A stretch of 64,000 bases of DNA from Solidesulfovibrio aerotolerans (GTDB taxonomy: Bacteria > Desulfobacterota > Desulfovibrionia > Desulfovibrionales > Desulfovibrionaceae). The translations under genes were made by a program, and so were the position numbers. Of this stretch, positions 1-7,787 are shown piece by piece; positions within the stretch are counted from its first letter, which is position 1; the number at the start of each line of letters is the position of its first letter. Below the pieces are notes generated by a model. The model saw nothing but the letters and a program-made list of their open reading frames with translations. It was not told the origin of the DNA and did no database searches. The DNA is taken from the NCBI RefSeq assembly GCF_009856865.1, contig NZ_WVUD01000020.1, positions 1-64,000 of the forward strand. Reading direction: 5' to 3'.

Positions 1-627
1 GGAGTCGCCGCGCCTGCCGCATCCGGCGCATCCGTCAAGGCCGCCGTGGCTGCGCCGCCTGCCGGGGCGGCACCGTCCGCCGCTCCACATCCCGCCGGGG
101 CCGGCAGCGCCCGCAAAACCCTGCTGGCCCAGCGGGCTGCCTTCAAAGCGCGTCTCAACTGGCCGGCCGACTGCGAGGCCAGTTTCCAGGAGACGTATGC
201 GCCTGACGGTGTCGGCCTTGAGCTGCTCACCAACGGCGTGGACCGTTACGATCTGGGCCAGGGGCGCGCGCTGTATCTCATCCAGTGCGATCAGGCCGCC
301 TACCAGAGCGTGTATGTGGCCATGGCCACCGCTAGCGAAGGAAGTCCGGCCCGGTTGTTACGCTTCCCCACCGCCGACGCCGATGGCGGCCGGATCACGC
401 GTTCGGTGGAGGAATCGCTGGTGGGCAATCCGGAATTTAACAACACGGCCAAAACCCTGGCCAATCTGACCAAGGCCCGGGGGGTTGGCGACTGCGGCAC
501 GTTTGCGGTCTACGCCTTTGCCGCCAACGGCGACCCCCAACCGTTGCAAATCCGGGCTCGCGACTGTCCGAAAAACGCCGCCAAGTATCTGCCGCCCGAG
601 CAGTGGCCGCTCGTCAAAATGCCGTAA
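1..627 (+). CDS. DUF1176-like secreted protein, 5' end cut by window edge
   Basis: The reading frame is open from base 1, so the true start lies outside the window; the first in-frame GTG at 46 is probably internal. The first 40 or so visible residues are Ala/Pro-rich, like a linker after a signal peptide. The remainder resembles DUF1176 proteins: a segment around LYLIQCDQAAYQSVYV, then a closing block with KARGVGDCGTFAVYAF and RARDC, where the paired Cys residues may form a disulfide. DUF1176 proteins are periplasmic and of unknown function. The gene ends just before a bidirectional hairpin terminator shared with glnK. Family assignment is from pattern memory and is moderate. Confidence 0.6.
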   Translation, partial: GVAAPAASGASVKAAVAAPPAGAAPSAAPHPAGAGSARKTLLAQRAAFKARLNWPADCEASFQETYAPDGVGLELLTNGVDRYDLGQGRALYLIQCDQAAYQSVYVAMATASEGSPARLLRFPTADADGGRITRSVEESLVGNPEFNNTAKTLANLTKARGVGDCGTFAVYAFAANGDPQPLQIRARDCPKNAAKYLPPEQWPLVKMP

Positions 628-644
628 CCCAGACCATATCATGC

Positions 645-682
645 AAAAAAGCCCCGCCCGGCGAACCGGACGGGGCTTTGCT
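645..682. terminator. Bidirectional rho-independent terminator
   Basis: Arms 649-660 and 667-678 pair over 12 bp with one mismatch around a 6-nt loop, flanked by an A-run on the left and a T-rich stretch on the right. It lies between the convergent DUF1176-like gene and glnK and can serve both. Confidence 0.85.
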
Positions 683-701
683 TTTCGCGCAATGCAGGCG
701 T

Positions 702-1043
702 TTAGCCCAGGATGTCGGTCCCGGTTTCGCCGGTGCGGATGCGGCGGCCGTTGGCGATGTCCATGACAAAGATCATGCCGTCGCCTTCTTTGCCGGTTTT
801 CGCGCCTTCGACAATGGCGTCCATGACCATATCGACCTTGGTATCAGACACGGCCACTTCGAGACGGACTTTTTTGAGCAGATTCACTTCGACGACCACG
901 CCCCGGTACTGCTCGGTGAAGCCTTTCTGGCGGCCGCAACCGGCGATGTTGGTCACGGACATGCCGTGGATGCCCTTGGCGTAGAGCGCCTGCTTGACAC
1001 CGTTGAGCTGTTCGGGCCGAAAGTAGGCAATGACGAGTTTCAT
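702..1043 (-). CDS. glnK: Nitrogen regulatory protein PII (GlnK)
   Basis: This is a 113-residue PII signal protein that would bind 2-oxoglutarate, ATP and ADP and gate the ammonium channel encoded just upstream. MKLVIAYFRPEQ is the standard PII N terminus; an in-frame extension to 1115 overlaps amtB and is rejected. The T-loop reads GCGRQKGFTEQYRG. By alignment with E. coli GlnB, Tyr46 is kept but the residue at 51, which is uridylylated in enterobacteria, is Val. I infer that this PII is not uridylylated and responds only to effectors. The C-terminal RTGETGTDIL is typical. It follows amtB on the same strand with a 25-nt gap. Confidence 0.93.
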   Translation of the reverse strand: MKLVIAYFRPEQLNGVKQALYAKGIHGMSVTNIAGCGRQKGFTEQYRGVVVEVNLLKKVRLEVAVSDTKVDMVMDAIVEGAKTGKEGDGMIFVMDIANGRRIRTGETGTDILG

Positions 1044-1068
1044 ATCGGTTTCTCCCGCTTTCCGGTCG

Positions 1069-2427
1069 TTACTCGGTGATAAAGATCTGGAAGCCGCTGT
1101 AGGCCTCGGAACCATGCTCGGTGATGTCGAGGCCCTTGAGTTCCTCTTCTTCCGTCACCCGGATGCCCACGGTGATCTTGAGCAGGAGAAAGGCAATGTA
1201 GCCAGTGCCGAAGGCCCAGAGAAACACCGCACCGACACCGATGCACTGGCTGATCAACTGGCCCATGCCGCCGCCGTAGAGCAGGCCGGACACGCCGCCG
1301 AAATCCGGGCTGGCGAACAGGCCGACCATCAGGGTGCCAAAGGAGCCGCAGACGCCATGGACGGAGATGGCACCGACCGGATCATCGATCTTGAGCACCT
1401 TGTCCACGAATTCCACGGAGATAACGACCAGGATACCGGCGCACAGGCCGATGATGATGGCACCCATGGGCGAGACGTTGGCGCAGCCGGCAGTGATGGC
1501 GACCAGGCCGGCCAGGACGCCGTTAAGCGACATGGACACGTCGGGCTTGCCGTAGCGCATCCAGGTGGTGAGCATGGCGGTGAGCGCGGCAGCGCAGCCG
1601 GCCAGGTTGGTGGTGACGGCGATCAGGCCGATGTTGCCGGTGGCGGTGGTGGTGGAGCCGGGGTTGAAACCGAACCAGCCGAACCAGAGGATAAAAACGC
1701 CCAGGGCCACCAGGGGTAGGTTGTGGCCGAGAATGGCCTTGGAGGCACCGTCCGGGGCGTACTTGCCCAGGCGCGGCCCGATCAGCATGGCTCCGGCCAG
1801 GGAAATCCAGCCGCCAACCGAGTGGACCACGGTGGAACCGGCGAAGTCGATCATGGGTGCGTCAAGCTTGGACAGCCAGCCGCCGCCCCATATCCAGTGG
1901 CCGGAGACGGGATATATGAGCGCCGTGACCACGAAGCTGAGAATCAGGTAGGCCACGAACTTGGTGCGTTCGGCAATGGCCCCGGAGACGATGGTGACGG
2001 CGGTGGCGGCAAACACGCACTGGAAGAACCAGTAGGTGTAAGCCCACAAGCCGTCCGGCGTGGCCGGGGTGGCCTCGGACAGGCCGAAATTGGAAAAGCC
2101 GATGAAGCCGCCGATGTCGGAACCAAACATCAGGGCATAGCCGAAAAAGAAAAAGGCGATGGAGCCGGCGGCAAAGTCGAACATGTTCTTCATGAGAATG
2201 TTGCCGGCGTTTTTGGCGCGGGTCAGACCCGTTTCGACCATGGCGAAACCGGCCTGCATGAACATGACGAGTACGCCGGCCAGCAGCGTCCAAACCGTGT
2301 TGCCGTTTAAGATGGAAAGAAATTCGGGCTTGGCCGCCTCTTCCTGGGCCAGGGCCAGGGCGGGCAAGGCCAGGACGGCCAGGGCCAGCACCATGCCGAT
2401 TGTCCGGAAACCTCGTCGATGGTTCAT
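1069..2427 (-). CDS. amtB: Ammonium transporter AmtB
   Basis: A 452-residue ammonium channel of the Amt/MEP/Rh family in the inner membrane. A signal peptide (about residues 1-27, ending ALALAQ) precedes eleven predicted helices, the usual arrangement for AmtB. The twin pore histidines sit in VVHSVGGW and SVHGVCGSFG. The phrase GFAMVETGLTRAKNAGNILMK near residue 75 is strongly conserved in the family. It forms an operon with glnK immediately downstream, so the PII partner that plugs the pore is made from the same message. A long AT-rich leader with sigma-54-like sites lies upstream, consistent with nitrogen control. Confidence 0.95.
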   Translation of the reverse strand: MNHRRGFRTIGMVLALAVLALPALALAQEEAAKPEFLSILNGNTVWTLLAGVLVMFMQAGFAMVETGLTRAKNAGNILMKNMFDFAAGSIAFFFFGYALMFGSDIGGFIGFSNFGLSEATPATPDGLWAYTYWFFQCVFAATAVTIVSGAIAERTKFVAYLILSFVVTALIYPVSGHWIWGGGWLSKLDAPMIDFAGSTVVHSVGGWISLAGAMLIGPRLGKYAPDGASKAILGHNLPLVALGVFILWFGWFGFNPGSTTTATGNIGLIAVTTNLAGCAAALTAMLTTWMRYGKPDVSMSLNGVLAGLVAITAGCANVSPMGAIIIGLCAGILVVISVEFVDKVLKIDDPVGAISVHGVCGSFGTLMVGLFASPDFGGVSGLLYGGGMGQLISQCIGVGAVFLWAFGTGYIAFLLLKITVGIRVTEEEELKGLDITEHGSEAYSGFQIFITE

Positions 2428-2527
2428 AAAACCCCCTTCACTCTCTGGTTATTGATTTATCTCGGCCGGACTGCCGCCGCAGGCCTTGTGACCAGGCGGG
2501 GCCGCTCTCCTCGGCCCCACCCGAGTA

Positions 2528-2683
2528 AAAGCAAATCCGGGACCAAAATGTAACACCCTTTTTTTATTATTGTTTTTTTAAGAGAACAATAGCTACCTAC
2601 AAAAATGTGCTACAAAGATGCACTGATGTTACATTTTTGAGAGAGACAGACAGTCTGCATTTTTCTGCATAAAAACAGCCAAA
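2528..2683 (-). promoter_or_regulatory. Candidate sigma-54 promoters for amtB-glnK
   Basis: Two minus-strand matches keep the obligatory GG and GC dinucleotides at 12-bp spacing. One reads TGGCTGTTTTTATGCA with GC at 2667-2668. The other reads TGGTCCCGGATTTGCT with GC at 2531-2532. Either would put the transcript start 90-230 nt before amtB. Sigma-54 control of ammonium transport operons is common; the sites themselves are pattern matches only. Confidence 0.4.
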
Positions 2684-3091
2684 CAAAAAATTTCTGGCAC
2701 AGTACGCTCCGATAGGCAAGCGTAACATTAACAATTTTGACATTTACTCGCCGCGCCGCCGAACTGCGGCTACCGCACCTGCCCGGCTGTTCGCCCGGTC
2801 CGCGCCGCCGTGGCCGCAACGCGGCAAAGACCCACGCAAGCCTGAGCAAGGTGTCGCCGGGAAGGAGCCAAGAATATTTGACAAAATACTAAGATCAGGA
2901 AGCCACTGCGCGTAACAGCGGCAGAGATGACAGCCCTGCCACAAAATTGACAAACTGCCCAAAACAGGGGGGCCACCCGCAAAAATGGATCGGTCCGAAG
3001 AACTCCCGGCAAGCCTGCGCCACCGCTGCCGGTTCCCCGCGCGCCGGGCCACAGGACAAGTCAACTCAAACACTGTCGCTTCCCTGCGGGC
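2684..3091. other. Intergenic region between glnA and amtB
   Basis: No convincing gene. An AT-rich stretch runs from about 2545 to 2745, followed by GC-rich sequence with short open frames on both strands that lack ribosome sites and recognisable protein features. It probably holds upstream activator sites for amtB, which I could not assign. Confidence 0.4.
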
Positions 3092-3119
3092 AAAAAAAAA
3101 GGCCGCCCGAAGGCGGCCT
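3092..3119 (-). terminator. Rho-independent terminator of glnA
   Basis: On the minus strand an 8-bp stem (AGGCCGCC with GGCGGCCT) closes a TTCG tetraloop and is followed at once by a T-run of nine. It is a textbook terminator about 90 nt after the glnA stop. Confidence 0.95.
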
Positions 3120-3211
3120 GCGCACAGCATGGCAGCTTACAATGCCAGGACCGGCACAGAGCGCTCACTCTGGCCGCATAAAGCCAAGGGCTCTGGCCTC
3201 GTGGTGCAAAA

Positions 3212-4549
3212 CTACAGAATCGGCAAATACCGCTCGATCTCCCATTCCGTGACCTGGGTGCGATACGCGTCCCACTCGGCCTTTTTGTTCTCAACCAGGG
3301 CGGCGTGGAGATGATCGCCCAGCACTTCCCGCATGAATTCGCTTTTTTCCAGATGGTCCACGGCTTCGCGCAGACTGCCCGGCAGCGAGGTGACGCCCTT
3401 TTCCAACATCTCCTCGTCGGTCATCTTGAAGATGTTCTCTTCGATGGGCTCCTCCAGCGTGTAGCCTTCCTCGATGCCCTTAAGGCCCGCCCCGAGCATG
3501 GCGGCAAAGGACAAATAGAGGTTGCAGGCCGGATCAGGACTGCGCAACTCGATGCGGGTGGCCGACTCCTTGCCGGGCTTGTACATGGGCACCCGCACCA
3601 GGGCCGAGCGGTTGCGCCTGGCCCAGGCGATATACACCGGGGCTTCGTAGCCCGGCACCAGCCGCTTGTACGAATTGACCCACTGGTTGGTTATCAGCGT
3701 AAATTCCGGGGCGTGGCGCAACAGACCGGCGATAAAGCTCTTGCCCTCGGCCGAGAGATGGTAGGGATCGGTCACATCGTAAAAGGCGTTTTTGGAACCG
3801 CGAAACAGCGACTGGTGGCAGTGCATGCCCGAGCCGTTCTCGCCAAAAAGGGGCTTGGGCATAAACGTGGCGTAGCAGCCGTGTTTGCGGGCCACTTCCT
3901 TGACCACCACCCGGTAGGTCTGGGCGTAGTCGGCCATGACCAGTCCTTCCTGGTAGCGCAGATCGATCTCGTGCTGGCTGGGGGCCACTTCGTGGTGGCT
4001 GTATTCCACGGCCACGCCCATGGATTCCAGGGCGAAGTTGATGTCGCGGCGCACATCGTTGGCCAGATCGCGCGGCGGTGCATCGAAATACCCGCCGTGG
4101 TCGAGGATTTTCGGCTCGGTGGAATTGGCAAACAGGAAAAATTCCAGTTCCGGGCCGACGTAATAGGTATAGCCGAGGTCTGCAGCCTTTTTGAGCATGC
4201 GCTTTAACACATAGCGCGAATCCGCCGCAAAGGGCGTGCCGTCGGGATTTTTGACATCGCAAAAAAGCCGCGCCACCGGCCGGTCGGACGGCCGCCAGGC
4301 CACAAGCTGGAAGGTGGACGGGTCGGGAAAGGCCACCATGTCCGATTCCTGGATCTTGGTAAAACCGGTGATGGACGAGCCGTCAAAGCCCATGCCCTCT
4401 TCAAAGGCGTTTTCCAGTTCCCGAGGCGAAATTTGAAAGCTTTTGAGCACGCCCAGCACGTCGATAAACCAGAACTGGATAAACGAGACGTTATAATCCT
4501 TGACGGCCCGCAGCACGTCGTCGGCGTTTTTGCAGTTAAAGACCGCCAT
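3212..4549 (-). CDS. glnA: Glutamine synthetase type I (alpha-like)
   Basis: A 445-residue enzyme that makes glutamine from glutamate, ammonia and ATP. MAVFNCKN is chosen as the start because GGAGG lies 9 nt upstream; longer in-frame starts are poor. Conserved GS parts are visible: GMGFDGSSI, GPELEFFLF, HHEVAPSQHEIDLRY, GENGSGMHCHQSL, NSYKRLVPGYEAP and SATRIELRSPDPACN. Near residue 385 the sequence is ENIFKMTDEE, where adenylylated GS-I beta enzymes have NLYDLPPEE; there is no target tyrosine. It therefore resembles the GS-I alpha group, controlled by feedback or protein partners rather than by GlnE. It sits upstream of amtB-glnK with its own terminator. Confidence 0.95.
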   Translation of the reverse strand: MAVFNCKNADDVLRAVKDYNVSFIQFWFIDVLGVLKSFQISPRELENAFEEGMGFDGSSITGFTKIQESDMVAFPDPSTFQLVAWRPSDRPVARLFCDVKNPDGTPFAADSRYVLKRMLKKAADLGYTYYVGPELEFFLFANSTEPKILDHGGYFDAPPRDLANDVRRDINFALESMGVAVEYSHHEVAPSQHEIDLRYQEGLVMADYAQTYRVVVKEVARKHGCYATFMPKPLFGENGSGMHCHQSLFRGSKNAFYDVTDPYHLSAEGKSFIAGLLRHAPEFTLITNQWVNSYKRLVPGYEAPVYIAWARRNRSALVRVPMYKPGKESATRIELRSPDPACNLYLSFAAMLGAGLKGIEEGYTLEEPIEENIFKMTDEEMLEKGVTSLPGSLREAVDHLEKSEFMREVLGDHLHAALVENKKAEWDAYRTQVTEWEIERYLPIL

Positions 4550-4796
4550 CTGGCATATCCTCCGTTTGCAGGTTGGCGCAGGAATGCGGCCGGCCCGGGC
4601 GCGACACGCATCACCCAGGCGCAAGCCCCTCTCTTGGCCTATTTACTGCCTCAAATCAAGACGTTGCGCACCGGGCAAGGCACAGGCGGCTGGGACAGGG
4701 CGGCGCTGGACCAACGTGTCGTTACGCCCCACGCATGGTACAAGCCCATGCCGCCGGCCGCCAGGACACCCAGGGTGGCGTTGCGCCCCGCACGCG

Positions 4797-5321
4797 TTAC
4801 AAGCCCTTGCGCTCGATAAACCGCAGCACGGCCGCAAACACCGCCAGGAGCACCATAATGACCAGCCAGTGGCTGACGCCCAGCACCCCCGGCAACGTCA
4901 GCTTGCCGTAAACGCCCCAGGTGTAGACCGTCCCCAGCAGGGCGTCGTAGCACCGGGCGAAAATCGCCGCCCCGGCCAGCATGCCGGCTATGGCCCAGAG
5001 GGCGTCCAACCGCCCCTCGCCCACCGCCCCAACGGAGGTGCCCGGACAATAGCCCACCAGCCCCCAGCCCAGGCCGAAAATGAGCCCGCCCAGAATATTG
5101 GCCCCCAGTATGGTGGCTTTGAGTGACAGTTTGACCAGCCCCAGATCGTTTAAAAGATAGATGCCGACCATGGCCACCATGATGTGGGACAGCATGAACT
5201 TGACGATAGTCATATCTTTGAGGCGCAACGCCCCAAGCTGCTTGTCGTAGCGCAACACCTGGCCGCGCTGGAGCAAGAAGCCGAACAGCACGCCTGTGAT
5301 AAGGCCGAAAAAAAGTTCCAT
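4797..5321 (-). CDS. YeeE/YedE family sulfur transporter, second half
   Basis: A 174-residue inner-membrane protein with four to five hydrophobic helices and the family motif GWGLVGYCPGTSVGAVGEG at about residues 85-103. Its cysteine is thought to relay thiosulfate or a related sulfur species in YeeE proteins. The start MELFFGL lies one nucleotide past the stop of the first half (TGA-C-ATG), so the two are translationally linked. E. coli YeeE is a single longer chain; here the function is split over two small proteins, as in many COG2391 pairs. Substrate is inferred, not shown. Confidence 0.85.
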   Translation of the reverse strand: MELFFGLITGVLFGFLLQRGQVLRYDKQLGALRLKDMTIVKFMLSHIMVAMVGIYLLNDLGLVKLSLKATILGANILGGLIFGLGWGLVGYCPGTSVGAVGEGRLDALWAIAGMLAGAAIFARCYDALLGTVYTWGVYGKLTLPGVLGVSHWLVIMVLLAVFAAVLRFIERKGL

Positions 5322-5322
5322 G

Positions 5323-5835
5323 TCATTTCCCCCGGTAGAGCAGCCGGGCCATGACAATGCCGCCGGCAAAAAAACAGGCCCCGGCCACATAGCCCGAAAT
5401 CGCCATCTGGGACATGCCCGACAGTCCGTGGCCGCTGGGACAGCCGTCGGCCAGCCGCGCCCCGAACATGGCCACCGCCCCGCCCGCAAACGCGGCCACG
5501 CCGCGCAGCCAGGGGCTGGGGCCGAAACGCGCTTTCCAGGAGTCGGGCACAAGCTGCACCTTGAAATCGCCGGACAACTGGGCCGCCAGATACGCGCCCA
5601 AGGCGATGCCGCACACGAACAGGAACTGCCAGTCAAAAACCGGCTTTTCCTTGAGATAATAGGATAATGTTGCAACCACGTCCGGGGCGTAGAGCTGTTC
5701 GGCCATGCCCGCTCCACGCACAAACGTGGTGGATGCGCCCAGATATTTGCCGGCCACCAGCACCGAACCCACCGACACCAGCCCTGAAAGCGCTCCGGCC
5801 AGATACGGACTCCAGCCTTTTGTCTGCGATGGCAT
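5323..5835 (-). CDS. YeeE/YedE family sulfur transporter, first half
   Basis: A 170-residue membrane protein, partner of the following gene. The motif GARLADGCPSGHGLSGM at about residues 125-141 carries the conserved cysteine and matches the N-terminal half of YeeE/YedE transporters. The ATG at 5835 is supported by GGGAGG a few bases upstream. The loop between helices contains a charged segment (GDFKVQLVPDSWKARFG). The pair likely imports a reduced sulfur compound, useful to a sulfur-cycling anaerobe. Confidence 0.85.
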   Translation of the reverse strand: MPSQTKGWSPYLAGALSGLVSVGSVLVAGKYLGASTTFVRGAGMAEQLYAPDVVATLSYYLKEKPVFDWQFLFVCGIALGAYLAAQLSGDFKVQLVPDSWKARFGPSPWLRGVAAFAGGAVAMFGARLADGCPSGHGLSGMSQMAISGYVAGACFFAGGIVMARLLYRGK

Positions 5836-5955
5836 GTCTGCCCTCCCGCACTACGGATTTGAATCGTATAGGATGTAGCCCAGGGCGGGCGCGTCGTAAA
5901 GCAAAAGGCGACACGTCCCTTGCCAAGGCGTTGCGACCAGGGCACAAGTCCGGCC

Positions 5956-6471
5956 ATGGAACAGTGCCCAACAGCCACAATTTCGGATCAGGAACAGGCC
6001 GCCTTCGCCCGGCTGGCTAGCGTCATGGCCCAAAGCGGCCGGGCGCATGGCATCCACGTCCACGCCCCGGTGCGCACCATGGCCGAAGCAACGGCGCTCA
6101 CGTTTGATGTCTCGCGCATCGTAAAGACCATCGCCTTTGCGCTTCGCGACGGCGGGCTGGTGCTGGCTGCCCTTCGCGGCACGCGGCGGGTGGTCTATCC
6201 GGCCCTGGCAGGGCTGCTCGGCGTTGGCCGGCGCGATATCGCGCCACTGTCGCCAGACGAAGTCCTGGCCCGACTCGGCGTCGCGCCCGGCAGCGTCTCG
6301 CCGCTCTTGGCCGGCGACGGCATGACGCTGTGCCTGGACGCCGACGTGCTGACCATCGCGCCATCGCTCTACTGCGGCTTTGGCAGGCCCGACCGGACGC
6401 TGGAGATTGCGCCGGGGGAGTTGGTTGAGATGCTGGGAGAGGTGAAGGTGGGAGAGTTTTCGAAGGAGTGA
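5956..6471 (+). CDS. YbaK/EbsC-type aminoacyl-tRNA deacylase family protein
   Basis: A 171-residue protein of the YbaK/ProX fold. Members hydrolyse mischarged tRNA in trans, such as Cys-tRNA(Pro) or Ala-tRNA(Pro). The family pattern is visible: HVHAPVRTMAEATALTFDVSRIVKTIAF, where the VRT and IVKT blocks form the substrate pocket and the Lys is conserved. The start MEQCPTATIS is preferred over one 12 codons upstream because the family needs no longer N terminus; its ribosome site is weak. Which tRNA it edits cannot be told from sequence. A long hairpin repeat follows the stop. Confidence 0.8.
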   Translation: MEQCPTATISDQEQAAFARLASVMAQSGRAHGIHVHAPVRTMAEATALTFDVSRIVKTIAFALRDGGLVLAALRGTRRVVYPALAGLLGVGRRDIAPLSPDEVLARLGVAPGSVSPLLAGDGMTLCLDADVLTIAPSLYCGFGRPDRTLEIAPGELVEMLGEVKVGEFSKE

Positions 6472-6503
6472 GGAGAAAAATAGAAGAAGAGAAGGCAGAA
6501 GAT

Positions 6504-6568
6504 GCCTCCGGCGGCCGGGGGCCTGAGGCCCCCGGACCCCCGCAAAGGGGAAATTTTTAAAGGGGTTG
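6504..6568 (+). repeat. Dispersed hairpin repeat after the YbaK gene
   Basis: The core GCCTCCGGCGGCC runs into a 9-bp perfect stem (6515-6523 with 6527-6535, loop TGA), then GGACCCCC and an AAAGGGG-AAATTTTT-AAAGGGG tail. It is the plus-oriented member of a facing pair with 6685-6750 and may end the YbaK transcript. Confidence 0.8.
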
Positions 6569-6684
6569 GTTGCCCGTATGGAAGCTCCAGTCGATTATGG
6601 AGCGTGGGCGCAATAATTCCAACTTGACCGGGAAGATCTGCTTATCCCGGTCCACAGCTTACCCAATGACCAGCCAACATCCAG

Positions 6685-6750
6685 AACCCCTTGAAATACT
6701 TTTCTAATCAAGGGGGTCCGGGGGGATTATCCCCCCCGGCCGCCGGAGGC
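6685..6750 (-). repeat. Dispersed hairpin repeat after xdhC
   Basis: Read on the minus strand this is CCTCCGGCGGCC, a C/G stem closed by a TAA-type loop, GGACCCCCTTGA, and a second stem closing with TCAAGGGGTT. It starts 3 nt after the XdhC stop. It faces the copy at 6504-6568. Confidence 0.85.
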
Positions 6751-6752
6751 CC

Positions 6753-7787
6753 TTACCCCCGCCGCGCCGCCCTCGCCTCTATAAGCTCGGCCACTATGCT
6801 GACGGCGATTTCTTCCGGCGTCTCGGCTGCGATTCCAAGGCCGATGGGCGAATGGCAGCGGGCCAGATCCTCTTTGGTGTAGCCCTCGGCCAAGAGCTTG
6901 TCGTACAGGGCGTCGCGTTTGCGAAGGCTGCCGATCATGCCGATATAGCCGGCCTGGGTTTTGAGAGCCAGGGCCAGCACGTCCTTATCCTGGGCGTGGC
7001 CGCGCGTGACAATGACCACCGAGGCGTTTTTTTCGATGACCAGACTGGCAAAGCAGTCGGGCAGGCTGGAGAAAACCACGGTTTTGGCGGCGTCCGGGAA
7101 CCGCACGGCATTGGCGAACTCCGGCCGGTCGTCAAAGACCGTCACGCCAAAGCCCACCATGGCCGCCATGTGGCAGGTGGGGCGCGACACATGGCCGCCG
7201 CCGAAAATATAAAGCGGATCAAGAGCCAGCGCCGGTTCCAGCACCCACTGGCTGCCGTCGGCATCCAGCAGAATCGGCGCAACGATACCCCGGCCCTGGG
7301 CCCGGGCGGCCATGAGCACGGCCTGCTCGGGGCAGATGCCGACCACGCCGTCCGGGGTGAGCAGACAGCGTGCGCCACCCCAGGCCTCGCCGCCGACCCG
7401 GGTCAGTATCAAGGCGCTGCGCCCGGCGGCCAGACTCCCGGCCAGGGCGGCATACAGCTCCTGGTTGGCTGCGTCGGCCTCAATGCGTTCCAGAAACACC
7501 CGCATGCGCCCGCCGCAGATGAGATCGGCCCCGGCCGCCGCCTGCCCGGTCATATCGATGCCCATGAGCCGGGACTCACCGATGGCCAGCGTCTCCTTGG
7601 CGGCGGTAATGACCATGCCTTCGCCCAGTCCCCCGCCCACGGTGCCGGCGATGGAGCCATCGGCAAAGACCAGCATCTTGGAGCCGGCAGTGCGCGGCGT
7701 CGAACCTTCGTTGGTGACGATGGTGGCCACGGCCAGGGACTCGCCCCGGGCCAGACGATCATTGATGGCGACAATCAGTTCGTTCAT
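6753..7787 (-). CDS. XdhC/CoxI family molybdenum cofactor maturation protein
   Basis: A 344-residue protein of the XdhC family, which binds molybdenum cofactor and helps install it, sulfurated, in xanthine dehydrogenase-type enzymes. The N-terminal XdhC_CoxI domain carries STPRTAGSKMLV and GTVGGGLGEG. The C-terminal Rossmann domain starts at LYIFGGGHVSRPTCHMAA and ends with GYIGMIGSLRKRDALYDKL. The target is surely the Mop aldehyde oxidoreductase of the same cluster. It overlaps the ligase gene upstream by 4 nt (ATGA). In D. vulgaris a nucleotidyltransferase of the DVU_1551 family follows, as I recall; none does here. Confidence 0.88.
   Translation of the reverse strand: MNELIVAINDRLARGESLAVATIVTNEGSTPRTAGSKMLVFADGSIAGTVGGGLGEGMVITAAKETLAIGESRLMGIDMTGQAAAGADLICGGRMRVFLERIEADAANQELYAALAGSLAAGRSALILTRVGGEAWGGARCLLTPDGVVGICPEQAVLMAARAQGRGIVAPILLDADGSQWVLEPALALDPLYIFGGGHVSRPTCHMAAMVGFGVTVFDDRPEFANAVRFPDAAKTVVFSSLPDCFASLVIEKNASVVIVTRGHAQDKDVLALALKTQAGYIGMIGSLRKRDALYDKLLAEGYTKEDLARCHSPIGLGIAAETPEEIAVSIVAELIEARAARRG

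Noticed and set aside
2744-3130. 128-codon minus-strand frame in the glnA-amtB gap
   Set aside because: It crosses the glnA terminator and has no ribosome site, family or periodic codon use.
4797-5978. Single fused 393-residue YeeE protein
   Set aside because: The first 219 residues of that frame are the out-of-frame shadow of the other half; the TGA-C-ATG junction gives two proteins.
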